Origin: Spinellus fusiger
Taxonomy: Eukaryota > Mucoromycota > Mucoromycetes > Mucorales > Phycomycetaceae
Direction: 5' to 3'
NCBI GenBank assembly: GCA_025094145.1
Contig: JALLLS010000010.1
Location: 310,001 to 374,000, forward strand
DNA: 64,000 nucleotides
The notes under the pieces are model-generated. The model saw only the letters and a list, made by a program, of their open reading frames with translations. It had not been told where the DNA came from and made no database searches. The position numbers and the translations under genes were made by a program. Every line of letters starts with the position of its first letter. Position 1 is the first letter of the stretch. Shown in pieces: positions 1 through 11,500 of the stretch.

Positions 1-1058
1 AAAGAGAAATATTCTATCCTTAAGGTCATAGCATAAAAAGTGTATTTTTAGTAGTCTAGTTGAACTATTCTCTCATATTAAGGAGAAACATTTATGACTT
101 AGTTTTTTAGTGGTTGAAGAGTCAATGTGTAATATATTCTTTAAGTCTACCAAGATATCCATTGTCACAATGATATTCATAACCAATGGGTGGAATAGAT
201 CATTAGCAGCTACATTTCTATACGTTATATGAATTGTCCAAAAAAAGAAAAAAGATATACCTATTCACTCATAATATAGCTGATCATCAGAACTAAAGAA
301 GTCTTGATTGCATGTCATCCCATTGCTTTATTGATAGACAAGACTGTACTATAGTGTAGTACATTAAAATGTATTTCATTAATCTCCAAACAAACAGCAT
401 TGCAGTCTATCTGTCAAAAGCTAAATAAGAATAGGGTTTAGTATGTGTCTTAGGGCTTTATACTCCTCTTTTTATTATATTTTATATTATGATAGACAGT
501 TCAAGACACTTATTAAAACAGTAGTATATCTTTTGACTCTTCATTAGAAATCATCGGATGCCATGTAGGGATCCTCTGATAGAGAAGCCTGTGATTGTAA
601 TAATAAGATAAATTCCCAATGATGCTGTACATTAGAAATAAACTAAAGAAGTGTTTGGTGATATTGAGGAAGATATTGACTATCTATCTATCAGATATAT
701 ATCTTTTTGCCTATGATAAAGAATTACAACAGTAGATGGACAGAGATAACTATTGCCTATACATACACCTTTTGTCTTGATGAGTTGGCTGCTACTTGTG
801 TGGATTAATCTTTGTTCTCTATCAAGATAGTTTACACTCTATACCCACTCTACACTATGGACACAAGCCATGTGAACTATAAAAACACATTGCTTGTTCC
901 CAACAGACCCTCTACTTGAGTAATTTCTCTTGTTTTACTGCACTACCTAGTCATTCACTTGTCTTTGGAGACAGGCTTGGCCTGGAAGGAGCCACAAAAC
1001 AAACACGAGAAGAAAGAGTAAATAGACGTGACTTGTTAACTCCATCTTCAAAGACATA
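1..1058. other. AT-rich intergenic region, no gene seen
   Basis: No reading frame with protein-like composition and no tRNA- or rRNA-like structure was recognised. The last hundred bases lead into the ITFG2-like gene and presumably hold its promoter and 5' leader. Confidence 0.5.
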
Positions 1059-2388
1059 ATGACGAGTGGTGGTGTCCCTCAACAGCTTCTTCTTGAAAAA
1101 CTATGGTCAAGCCAACTCGATGAGCCCATCAACTGTTTGGCTGTAGGAAAGCCCTTTATGGAAGAATTGAGTGAAGAGAACGACGTGCTTGTAGGAACAA
1201 CGGCTGGACGTGTCCTCATCTTGAACCAGACAAAAGTAGGGGTGGTCTTTGACTTCTTTCATGGACTCATTCAGTAGCCAGTAGAAGGTCTTTTAGATAC
1301 AAAGGGAAGCTCTATTCAAGCCCTTAAACTGCATGATTTGACGGGTTATGGCTCTCTTGATCTGGTGGTGGGTGACTCTGACGGTGTTATTACTCTTTTT
1401 TCACGCCAACAGATATTGAGTAAACGTGCATTGGGGGCTGCTGTGATGCAAATAGAAATCTACGAGGATTTAGGCAACTATATTTTATTTTCTTTTATTT
1501 TTTATTGTTTCTATCCTAGAAGGCTATTAACACAGAAGTCTAAAGTGGGTGGTTATGAAATTATTGCAGGAGACATGCATGGTACATTGACAAGCTTCCA
1601 GCACCATGATGCCCTCTGGAAACTCAATATTGCTGAAGAGTCTGCCAAAGTGGCTGATATGGGAAGTCATGGAAGAAAGTCATCTTTTGTACGGTGTGTA
1701 CTGTCCACCACCTTAAAAGATTCATTTGGCATGGATGTAGCCTGTTTGCTCGTGTGTACTGGATGGCCTCTTGTTCACTTTGTACAGGGAGGAGAGCGAA
1801 TCATGAGTTTAAAAGTACCTAGTGTGATTCATTCAGTAAGTAGGATCGTAGTGTATTGTACTTATCTCAAGCAACAAAGATGTGTGCAGGTCACTTTTTA
1901 ACCAGCACCACCATGCGCTTCTTCCATGGACCAGTATCAAAGGCACAAAAGAGCCCAGATACCCAGCAAGTACTGTTAGCAGGACAGGATGGAAATGTAT
2001 ATGTATTGGCAGACTATGAGGTAATAGAGTGCATCTGTTATGCCCTGCCTCATGCATGAGAACTTAGATATATCCATGGTTCAATGTTGGATTCTGCTTG
2101 ACAAATATTCTTGGCTTTCGACCTGCATGTCTTGGTGAAGATGAACCTGATCTTATTCTTTGTATTGGTCATAGAAATGCTGTTTACATTTATCATCACG
2201 GGAAGGTATGGAATAACTGTAGTTTCAATGGTATTTATCCTCAGTAGAAAATAGCACAGATTGATACAGCAGATTGGCCGCATGCAATGACTATGGGAGA
2301 TGTGAATGCTGATGGAAAGGATGAACTTGTACTTGGGCTTATGGATCAGACAGTAGAAGTCTATCAATTGATCATTGGCCATCCTTGA
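1059..2388 (+). CDS. ITFG2-like FG-GAP/VCBS beta-propeller protein
   Basis: A multi-exon gene whose exons read as repeated beta-propeller blades. Examples are LDLVVGDSDGVITLF, EIIAGDMHGTLTSF, VLLAGQDGNVYVLADYE, LILCIGHRNAVYIY and the FG-GAP signature GDVNADGKDELVLG near the C-terminus. This matches ITFG2, which in animals is a subunit of the KICSTOR complex that tethers GATOR1 to lysosomes and restrains TORC1. Introns supported by GT-AG borders and phase are 1236-1277, one starting near 1835, one starting after the codons for DYE near 2020, and one near 2203-2249; the stop is at 2386-2388. The stretch 1440-1520 stays open but reads as low-quality protein and ends in a good acceptor (CTAG at 1519) without an obvious GT donor, so a non-canonical intron may lie there. 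The family call is good. Function in TORC1 control is inferred from the family. The gene converges on the giant gene, with 208 bp between stop codons. Confidence 0.68.
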
Positions 2389-2596
2389 TTTCTCACTAGA
2401 AAGAGTACATATATTCATAGGAACATTCATAAACACATACAAACACATACACATGCATGTATTTGCATAGATACAAGACATATTTATAGTAATATAACAC
2501 TGTTGTTTATTTATTAAAAGCAATCACTAGTCTTTTAACATTTATCCACTAAGCTAAACTGAATTAAAATGATTAAGACTAAACTATGGTAGATAT

Positions 2597-5500
2597 TTAA
2601 TGGTGGGACTTGGATCCAATAACATCGGATGTCTTGGCCACTACACGCTGAAACCAGCTGCGTACAGGCTTGGTCTTCTCTTCACTTGTAGTAGTCTGAT
2701 GCTCCAACAGGGTTTGAACACTTTCAGCAAAAATATCAAGACCATCGACAGTAATATCAAACTTGTCATCAATTTGAACATTCTCACCACGCTTCACAAA
2801 GACAGTACGGCTTCCTTGCTGACGAGCTGCCTCAAGAATAGTGGGATCAGCAGAAACAACAGCAAGTTGTTCAGCTCCCTTCAAACCAAGGAAACGACGG
2901 GTGCCTTCTACCAATGTCTGGGCCGAGTTGCCTGATCCATTGAACATTTCTGTAGTGAACTGAGCGTGCCAGCAGAGACAACCATTGAGAGCAAAGTCCA
3001 CAAGAGAAGCAGTAGAAAAGGTATCAGAAATGGCCACAGTCTTGAACTTCACACTCTGTTTCTTGAGTCTGTGGATAGCAGAAGTGGACTCGCTAAAGAG
3101 ATGCAATTGACTCCAAGAGGTGATCAATTGGTCAACATCATCACTGTTCACCCGACATTCAATAGAATCAGCCTTGAGTTCTTCATTAAGAGTGATGCGA
3201 AGTGTTTCTTCATCGGACACATTTCCATGGGCTTTCTTGTATTCAACGAACTTGGCATACCAGCGCACCACAAGAGATTCAAAGTCAACAGAGTTAAGCT
3301 TGGATTCCTTTTTGTTGATCAAGATTTGCTTCCATGTCGACAAAAGGGTCTTGCGATAATCCACCACAGTATCCACTACATCAAAGGCAATGGCACGGAC
3401 ATCCTTGAAAGAAGCAGGCAATTCAGCGGTCTCAACCCAGGTAGTTGTCTTTCCTTCAAAAGCGGCCTCAATGGCAGCACATGTAGCATGGTCTAAAATG
3501 TGGTGAACACGTTCTTTGGTACGATGGACAATGGTGGATAGACGTTCTTCAATGACTTGGTGTTCTTCCACATCAATACGGCTGATTGTTTCATTCACTA
3601 ATGTCATTTGGAATGTCACAGTAGTATTGATGCTATCAAGGCATTCAAGGGCTTGCGAATGGGCAGTAGAGACAAGAGTAGTAATTTCAGTGCTTGTGTG
3701 GGAGGCTGCAGAAGTGTTATCCACAGAGACAAACTTCAACTTGGCTTCTTGAATGAGATCTTTCTTTTCTTTCTCTGCCTCGGTGATAATATAGAGAACC
3801 TGCTGTCTAACCTCTGGACCTCCTTGGCGCAGAAGAGTGGAGATGCGCTGTTGCAATGTCTCGAGCCAGATAGTAAGATGTTGCTTTGTTTCTTCCACAA
3901 CAATAGACAGTTCTTGCTGAGTACGTTCCTTGACTTGTTCCTTTGTCTCTTGGACGACAACTACAGTTGACTCTGTTTTGCTAGAGACGACCTGAATATC
4001 CTTTCCACTGGTTTTTACAGACTGAACAATACAGTGAACAGCAAGAGCCTTTTCCACCTGCTTCTTTGTCACTAGAGCCATGTTCTCAATCTGAGTCTTG
4101 ATATCAATGGTGGTGGTGGTTTGCTTGATCACAACTGTCTTGATTTCAGTCATCTGAACACGCGTAGTAGAACGGATCCATTCCACTGTCTCATAGAAAG
4201 AACGGGTGTCTTCAGTCTTCTCTGTGTATGAAGATTGGAAGTTGATAAGCTTTTGGTCCAATTCTTGATGAGCTTCATCTACAATCTTCACTACATCTTG
4301 CTTCACATTGTCTCCTCCCTGTTGGGTACGCACGCTAATCTTCTCAGTCAAGCTGGCAAACCAATGGTTAACAGTGGTCTGTACTTGTTGGACAGTGGAT
4401 TCTTCCACCACTTGGACTTTCTGCTCAACGAATATTTTCTTTTCTTTCTTATTCTTCTGGTCCTTGATGACATTGTAGGCAATAGCAGTGGCAGTGGCAG
4501 CGGCAGTGGCAGCAGAATTCGACTTTACTTTGTCTACTACTTTTTCAAATGTATGTTTCTTAGACTTCTCCTTAACAGCCTCAGTATGAGTGGATATTTC
4601 TTCGTGGAGCTTGTTCTGGGTCTTCTCAAGAGATGCTTCAAACTGGACCTTGTCATAAACAGAATCCTTGGAGACCTCAGTTCTGATAGCCTCCAATTGA
4701 GTAGTAGCACTTGTTTGGAGTTGGCCATAGTACACATCAATGTTTTCAATGGAACCAGTGGTTTGTGTCTTGAGCTGCTCAATCTTTTCCTTGAGCTCAA
4801 CTTGTGCCTCACTGATAATAGTTTCAGCCTTGGCTTTAGTATCTTCAGATCCACTGCTAACGAGATCAGACAGTCTGGTCTTGAGATGACTGTACCAGCC
4901 ATGAATGGTTTCTGTGGCCTGCTTGGTTGTGGTCACCACAGCTGCATGTGCTTCCTCCAACTTGGCGGTAGTATCTTGTGTTTGTTGATGCACTATAATG
5001 TTGTGAGTCTTTTTTCTTTCTCTCTTTATAAATAATAATAGAAACTTACTGTTAGATTTCACTTTCTCAGTAACATGAGTAAAAGTGGTTTCAATAGCAC
5101 TTTTTGACTGTTCACAGGCCCTAGAAATCTTCTCTTCAACTTCAGTTACAGTAGCTTCCTTCTCATCCAATGTCTCCTTGACAATTTCCCTGATGTTGTT
5201 CAGCTGAGCAGTTATAGACTCTTTGATTGTAGCTAAACTGTGGTTCACAGATCCCTCGACTTGCTCCTCTTTGAGTTGACCTTCCTTAAGCACATAGCTA
5301 ATCTCTCTCTCAGTTTCTTCAGTAATAGTAAGAATATCTTGACGGACATCATTTCCTCCCAAACGAACACGAGCTTGGATACGATCTGTCAGACCAGCCA
5401 ACAATCCAATGGCAGCTACACGCTTAGCTTCAATGACAGACACCACCTGCTTTACTTTGTGAGAAGCAGTTTCTGCAGAAACAGATACAAAAGAAATACG

Positions 5501-8500
5501 AGACTTGATCTGTTCTACAACCTCAGACACCTTTTGATTGTTCTCCTTCACCAGAATAGTCAATTGGCTCTTAACATCAGTGTTGTTCTTGATGGCATGG
5601 ACAGCCACTTTCTCGACTTCGACGGATTGAGTAGAGGTAACAGTCTTGATTGTCTCCAACATGGATACATACTGTTCCTCATCCTTCTTGGAGCAACAGT
5701 GCTTAGCTCCTTGTGTCTTGGCATTCTCAATAATAAGAGAAACTTCCTTGCGGTAAGTCTCTACAGTGGTTGTCACTTGCTCAGTCTGTTGTGTTTCTGT
5801 GTGGTGAATAACCTGGGTTGTCATTGTAGAGAAGCGTTGGGAGATCTCATACTTGGTCTTCTCAATAATAGTCTCAGCAGACTCAGAAACAACCACTTGT
5901 TCTTCTGTCACCACGACCTTCTTGTCATCGTTGTGCTTGATAACACTGGTGGCTATAGCAGTAGCAGCACCAATAGCCAAGGCACCAGTAATTGCCTCAC
6001 TGGCAGAGATGTGAGAAGCCTCTTCTGTCTTGGTAGCCTCTGTCTTTTCACTCTGCACCTGGGTTTCTTCTTTCTTAGTCTCGACACCTACAAAGGCACC
6101 AGTAACAATTTCATTCTTCTTTTCCAATTGGGCAAGTCGAGAGTTGGATGACTCCAGAGTGGTAAGTTTCTCGAGTATTTCCACATGGCTAGTTTCGGAT
6201 GCCTTTTCAATAAGATCCACTTGCTCAGTAACAGAGCCATTGGAAGAGATTACATCTTCAATCACAGTAACAAGGGCACTTGTGTGAGAATAAACGGCCT
6301 TTTTTACTTCTTCCAGAGAAACCAATACGGTTTTCTTGACTTCAGTAGTTCCAGTAGTCTTTTCAGTAGCGCTCAGCTTGGTAGTGGTAGTCTCAATGAC
6401 CTTGACGGCCTCTTCTTGAGCTTTCTGGATGATCACCAAAGTATCTTGCTTCACATTGTCACCGCCTTGTTGGACTCTGGACTTCACCTTTTCGATCAAT
6501 GAAGATAACCAAGTAGATACAAATACTTTGGTCTCTTTGGTCTCTGCAACCACTTTACCAATGGTTGTAAGATGCACTTTTTTCTCAGTCACTTTTTCAG
6601 TAGAAACCACTATGCACTATGAGTATCCTAACAGAAACACACACACACCCACACACACACACATTCTCTCTCTCTCTCTCTTGCCTACCTTGAATTCCCT
6701 GTTCTGCCTTTTGGACAGTGTCGGCCTTGTTCGTGGTTTGAGAAAGTACTGTTTTTCCTTGCTTGTTGACATCTTCAACAGTAACTAATAAAATATAAGT
6801 ACGTTTGCTCAAATGATAAAGCTCTTACCCTTATCAGAATGAGTGACATCTACGGTTTCTACAGTCTCTCCGTGGCGCACATCAACAGCATGGGTATCCA
6901 CTACTTCAACATTACTCTCTACTTCAACATCAATCTTTATGGTTGGCTTGCTGATTTGTGTTTTGTCCTCAGTAATAACAGCATGGCTCATAACTGACTT
7001 AATACTCTTTCTTGAAGTATCCACCAGATTCTCCAAATGTTCCTTCAATGAATGAACCTGGCCAGTAGCATAGGTATGAATAGAGATCTTTTTGGATTCA
7101 TCCATGTTCTTTTTTACTGTTCTAGCCACAGCATCCATGCTAGTATCATAGTACTCACGGGCATGCTCCATGGATGCCTTATCCAAATGAGCTTCACTCA
7201 AACGGTGGTAGAATTCAGTACGAGCCTCCTGTATGATTTCAGTGATCTCCTGTTCGGCATGCTTAGACTTCTCTTCAATGTCCTGAGTCACATTCTCTCC
7301 ACCTTTCAGTACAGTCTCATGAAGAGTATCAGTGACATGTTTGAGCCATTCAGAGAATACAGTAGCATTTTCATGAACATCAACAACCCATTTTCCAGCT
7401 TCATTCACAACATGAGTACCACCCACAAGAACACCAGCAGTGACTCCCAAGACAGCAACATTGGTATGACTTGCCAAAGTATCGATTTTTTCACGAGTAG
7501 AAGTAACAAGACGGGTCAAGGAGAGTTTGGCCTCATGTTTGTTGTTGGATTCTACACCCACTCTCTTAATCTCTTCAATCTGAACAATAACGGTGGTCTG
7601 AATTTCTGTCAAAGTGGCCACAACATCTTGCTTGTTTTCAATGACTTGGGTGTGCAGAACCACCTTCTCCTTTGCTTCAGTAATGATACGGACCACTTCA
7701 TTCTTAGTATTTTCTGTCAGTTCCAACACTCTAGATTCCTTGTCGCTACTCTCTACTACTTCAGAGATACTAGTGCACAAGTCAAGGCAATTATCAGAGA
7801 CGGTCTTCTTAACATAGTCCACGGTATCAACAATAGTAACAGCAGAGGTGGACTGATTAGCAATAGTATTGAGTGTCTCTGTGGATTCAGCATGAACATT
7901 TGTCAAGACAGTAACGACTTGGCTCTGTGTCTTCTCCAACACATGTGACAGCTTGACTTTGGTCTCCTCTGCATTGTTTTGAATAGCAATCTGCTGAATT
8001 TCTACGACACTGGCAGACACACTCTTTTGCACCACACTGAAGCTTTCTTGAAGACGCTTCTTAATCAAGACAAAGGCCTCCTTGCTTGCCTCATCAGAAC
8101 TGGAGATGGAAGATATAATCTTGGCATGACTGTGTTCTGCTGTTTGAGATAATTGCTTAAGGCCCTGATCGACAATCTGTTGAATATCCTGCTCAATGTT
8201 CTCTTCGCCTTGTTCACGGCGTGTGTTGATCTGTTCAATCAAGTGACTCAACCAGCCAACAGTAACCACTTGGTATTCTTCCAGGAGCTCAGAAACACAC
8301 ACTTGGGATTTTTTGCAGTTGTGATTGCGTTGATGAGCGGTCTTGCGAGCAGAAACAATGGCTATTTTGTTTTCCTTGTGTTTGTTGACACGTTCCTCAA
8401 GCTTATAACGGCCCAATTCAACCTCAACTTGGGTCTGAATGGCATGGACAAGAGAGTTCATTTGATCCACACCCCCTGCCTTGGAACCAGTGGCTACAGC

Positions 8501-11500
8501 TTGAAGACCCACAGCCTTGACTTGGTTGGCAGCTTGGAGCACCATACCCTTGGTCCAGGTGATAGAACCCTCGAACTGTTGAGCAGTAGATTGATCCTTG
8601 AACACTTGAGTGGATTGAGCACTAATAATTGCCAGAGTCTCGGTGATCTTTTTGTTAGATTCAATAAAGATAACTTCAATGTCCTGATTAGCAGAGTCAC
8701 CACCCTTCTTAGCGCGTGTGGAGATGTCTTCCACCAACTGTTTAAGCCATTGACGAAGAGTAGATTTGGTATCCCAAGCATAAGTAGAGAGCTCGACCTT
8801 CTCAGACACCTTCTCCGTAATGATTTGTTGGAGATGCTCATGTGTCTACAGGGATGCAATGGAATAAGAAACTGTTTTGCTTATACTCTATCCAATTTAA
8901 TCCTTTTACCTTTTCTTTTTCTACAGTCTCCACTTTGGTCTCTTCCTTGACTTCCTCTATGAATTCAACCTTGGACTCCTTCTTGGTGTCTACCTGAGTC
9001 TTCACCACAGAGGTCACCTTGGACTCGCAATGGCTCAACACCTGGTTAAGTTCTTCATCCTTGGAAGCAACAAAGGTGATCATTTCTTCAATACCACCAA
9101 CATCAGAATCCACAGACTTGACACCTGTGGTCTGCACTTGAGTAGCACTCACAGAGATAATGGTTTTGACCTTGCTAATAGTAGTATTCAGGATCTCAAT
9201 CTCTTCTGAGCTGGTAGTCTTTTGAAGAATGGTTTTTCTAGAGACCTCGAGATGGCCATAAATAAGAGCAGTGTCTTTAGCAACCAAGGCCTGGATATCC
9301 TGAGCAGCAGTTTCACCACCAATCTTGGCACGCAAAGACACCTTTTCTGTCAACACACGGAGCCAAGTGTGCACATTGGTGCTCATCTCCTGAACAGAAT
9401 GAACAGCACTGTAGTTTATGACTTGTTCTGAGGTACCCGACATGGAAGCAACAAGATGTTTGTTGGAGTTTACCACAGTCTTCTGAATCACTGTATTGGT
9501 TTCCTCTTCAATTATCTCCAGTTGTTCAATCACAGAGCTATTGCTGTCGTTTTCTTGTACCAGAGATACACAGGTTTCTATGTGATCCACCTTTTGCTTG
9601 AGTACTTTCTCAGTCTGGTAAAAGATACGATGGATCTCAAACATAGCAACACTGGTGAGAGAAGAAATCACCACGGCGGAACTGTATGTCTTTTCCTCGC
9701 ATGCACGCAAGTGAGTCTTAGCTTCCTTCTGAGCCTTGGTTATCTCCTCAGTCACCAGAGTTCTTGCTTCCGTTATCAAGATGGCCAAATCCAAGCGTAC
9801 ATTTTCACCACCAGCGATGACTCTTTCCTTGATACGTTGGTTCAGTTGCTGGAAGTAAGTAGTAAGAGACTGTTTGGTTGTTTCTACCACAGTAGCTACA
9901 CTGTGCTTGATCTCCAACAATGCATATTCTTTTTCACGAATAAACTCCAGAGTAGCACCAATGATTTGACCAGCCTTGGCGTGATGCTTGCACTTCTCAA
10001 CAGCCAAAGTCACCTCTTGGGTGGTAGAAATAGTCAAAGCCTCCAAACGAGATTCCACGTGTGTGTTCTCAGTGACGATCTCTACAATACGGGTTGTCTG
10101 AGCATAGACTGTCTGCTCAATCCACACAATAGTCTTTCTTTGATGGTATTGCAGGGACTCATTGCTCTTTGCCTGAAGAATCACTTGCTGGAATGATTTA
10201 CGGGATTCTTCTACTAACAAAGTAATCTCTTCCTTGGATACATTTGACTGTTGGACGCGTTGAGATACAGCAAGATTCAATTGAGTGAGCCATTCAGAAA
10301 ACTTGGTCTTGACGTTCTCTACCACAGCCACCTGCTCCTGAGTGACTTGGGTGACTTGGGTTTGTTCAGTCACCTTCACCACCTCAACACCCTCGGTCAC
10401 CTTTACACCCTCCATTACTTCAGTGCTTTCGTTCTTGACACCTGTCTCTTGCTGGTTCTGCTTCTTCTCCTTCAATTTCTTGGTGATCTTGAGAGCAATA
10501 CCAGTGCCTGCAGCAATAGCAGCAGATCCCAAAAGAACCTTCTTAGCAAGATGTTCATGGTGGTGCTTCTCCTCTTCTGTAACAGGCTTTGATGCCTCAG
10601 GTGCAGTCTTGACAGCATCACAGTGGGTTTCGATCTCTTGCTTAGTCTCTTCATTCACCTTGTTAAGCTTTTCAGAGACAACTTGATGATCTTCCTTGTG
10701 AGTATCAGCAATGACCTTGATCTCATTCAATCGGTTCTTAGCAGATGTCTTGATGGACTCAATGGCAGACAATTCCTTCTCAGAGGCCTTTGTCTTGGCT
10801 TCCTCACATAACTTCTCAACAGCCTGTTCAGTAGATTTGATCTCCTCCACAGTATGCTGCTTTCCTTCCTTGACACTATTTTTAATACTGTCCGTAACAC
10901 CTGAGAGGTAGCCCAAGACATGCTTAGAAGTTTCCTTAACAATATTTGACTTTGATTCTGTAGTATGAGCATCGTGCTTGATGGTAGACTCGGATACAGT
11001 CTTGAGATGTTGGCGTACAGTGGTCTCGGACTGATGCACTACATTCTCCACCCTGGACTTTGTGCTGCTCACAATAGAATGGATCTTCTCGATAAGTCCA
11101 CTCTCTACTGTCTCTGAAGAGTTTATTGTCTCCACCTCATTGATTTTCACCAAAACGCTCTCCTGTATTTGAGTAAAGGTTGTAGTGACTTGCTGCTGTG
11201 CTTCCTGCAACAAGATAGTCTCTGTTTCTGTCAATTGAGATTTAACAGAGGCATACTTGTCGAATGAAGACTGGATGTCCTTGATGATGGTCTGGACACG
11301 CTCACGACCTTGCTGAATCAGAACGGCCACATCAGCTTGTACATTGTCTCCTCCCTTTGCAATACGCTCAGTGACAGTACGAGACCAGAATTCAAACCAT
11401 CCATTAACCATAGTACTGGCCTCATGCACAGCTACAACCACATAAGCATTGGCCTTGTCCACTGGTAAAGCACTAAAGGTAGTATAGTCAACAGCCTGAT

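Noticed and set aside
2600..6502. Long plus-strand open frames opposite the giant gene (for example 4235-5035 and 5240-6151)
   Set aside because: They mirror the repetitive Val/Thr/Glu codons of the real minus-strand gene and encode Leu/Ser-rich, domain-free peptides.
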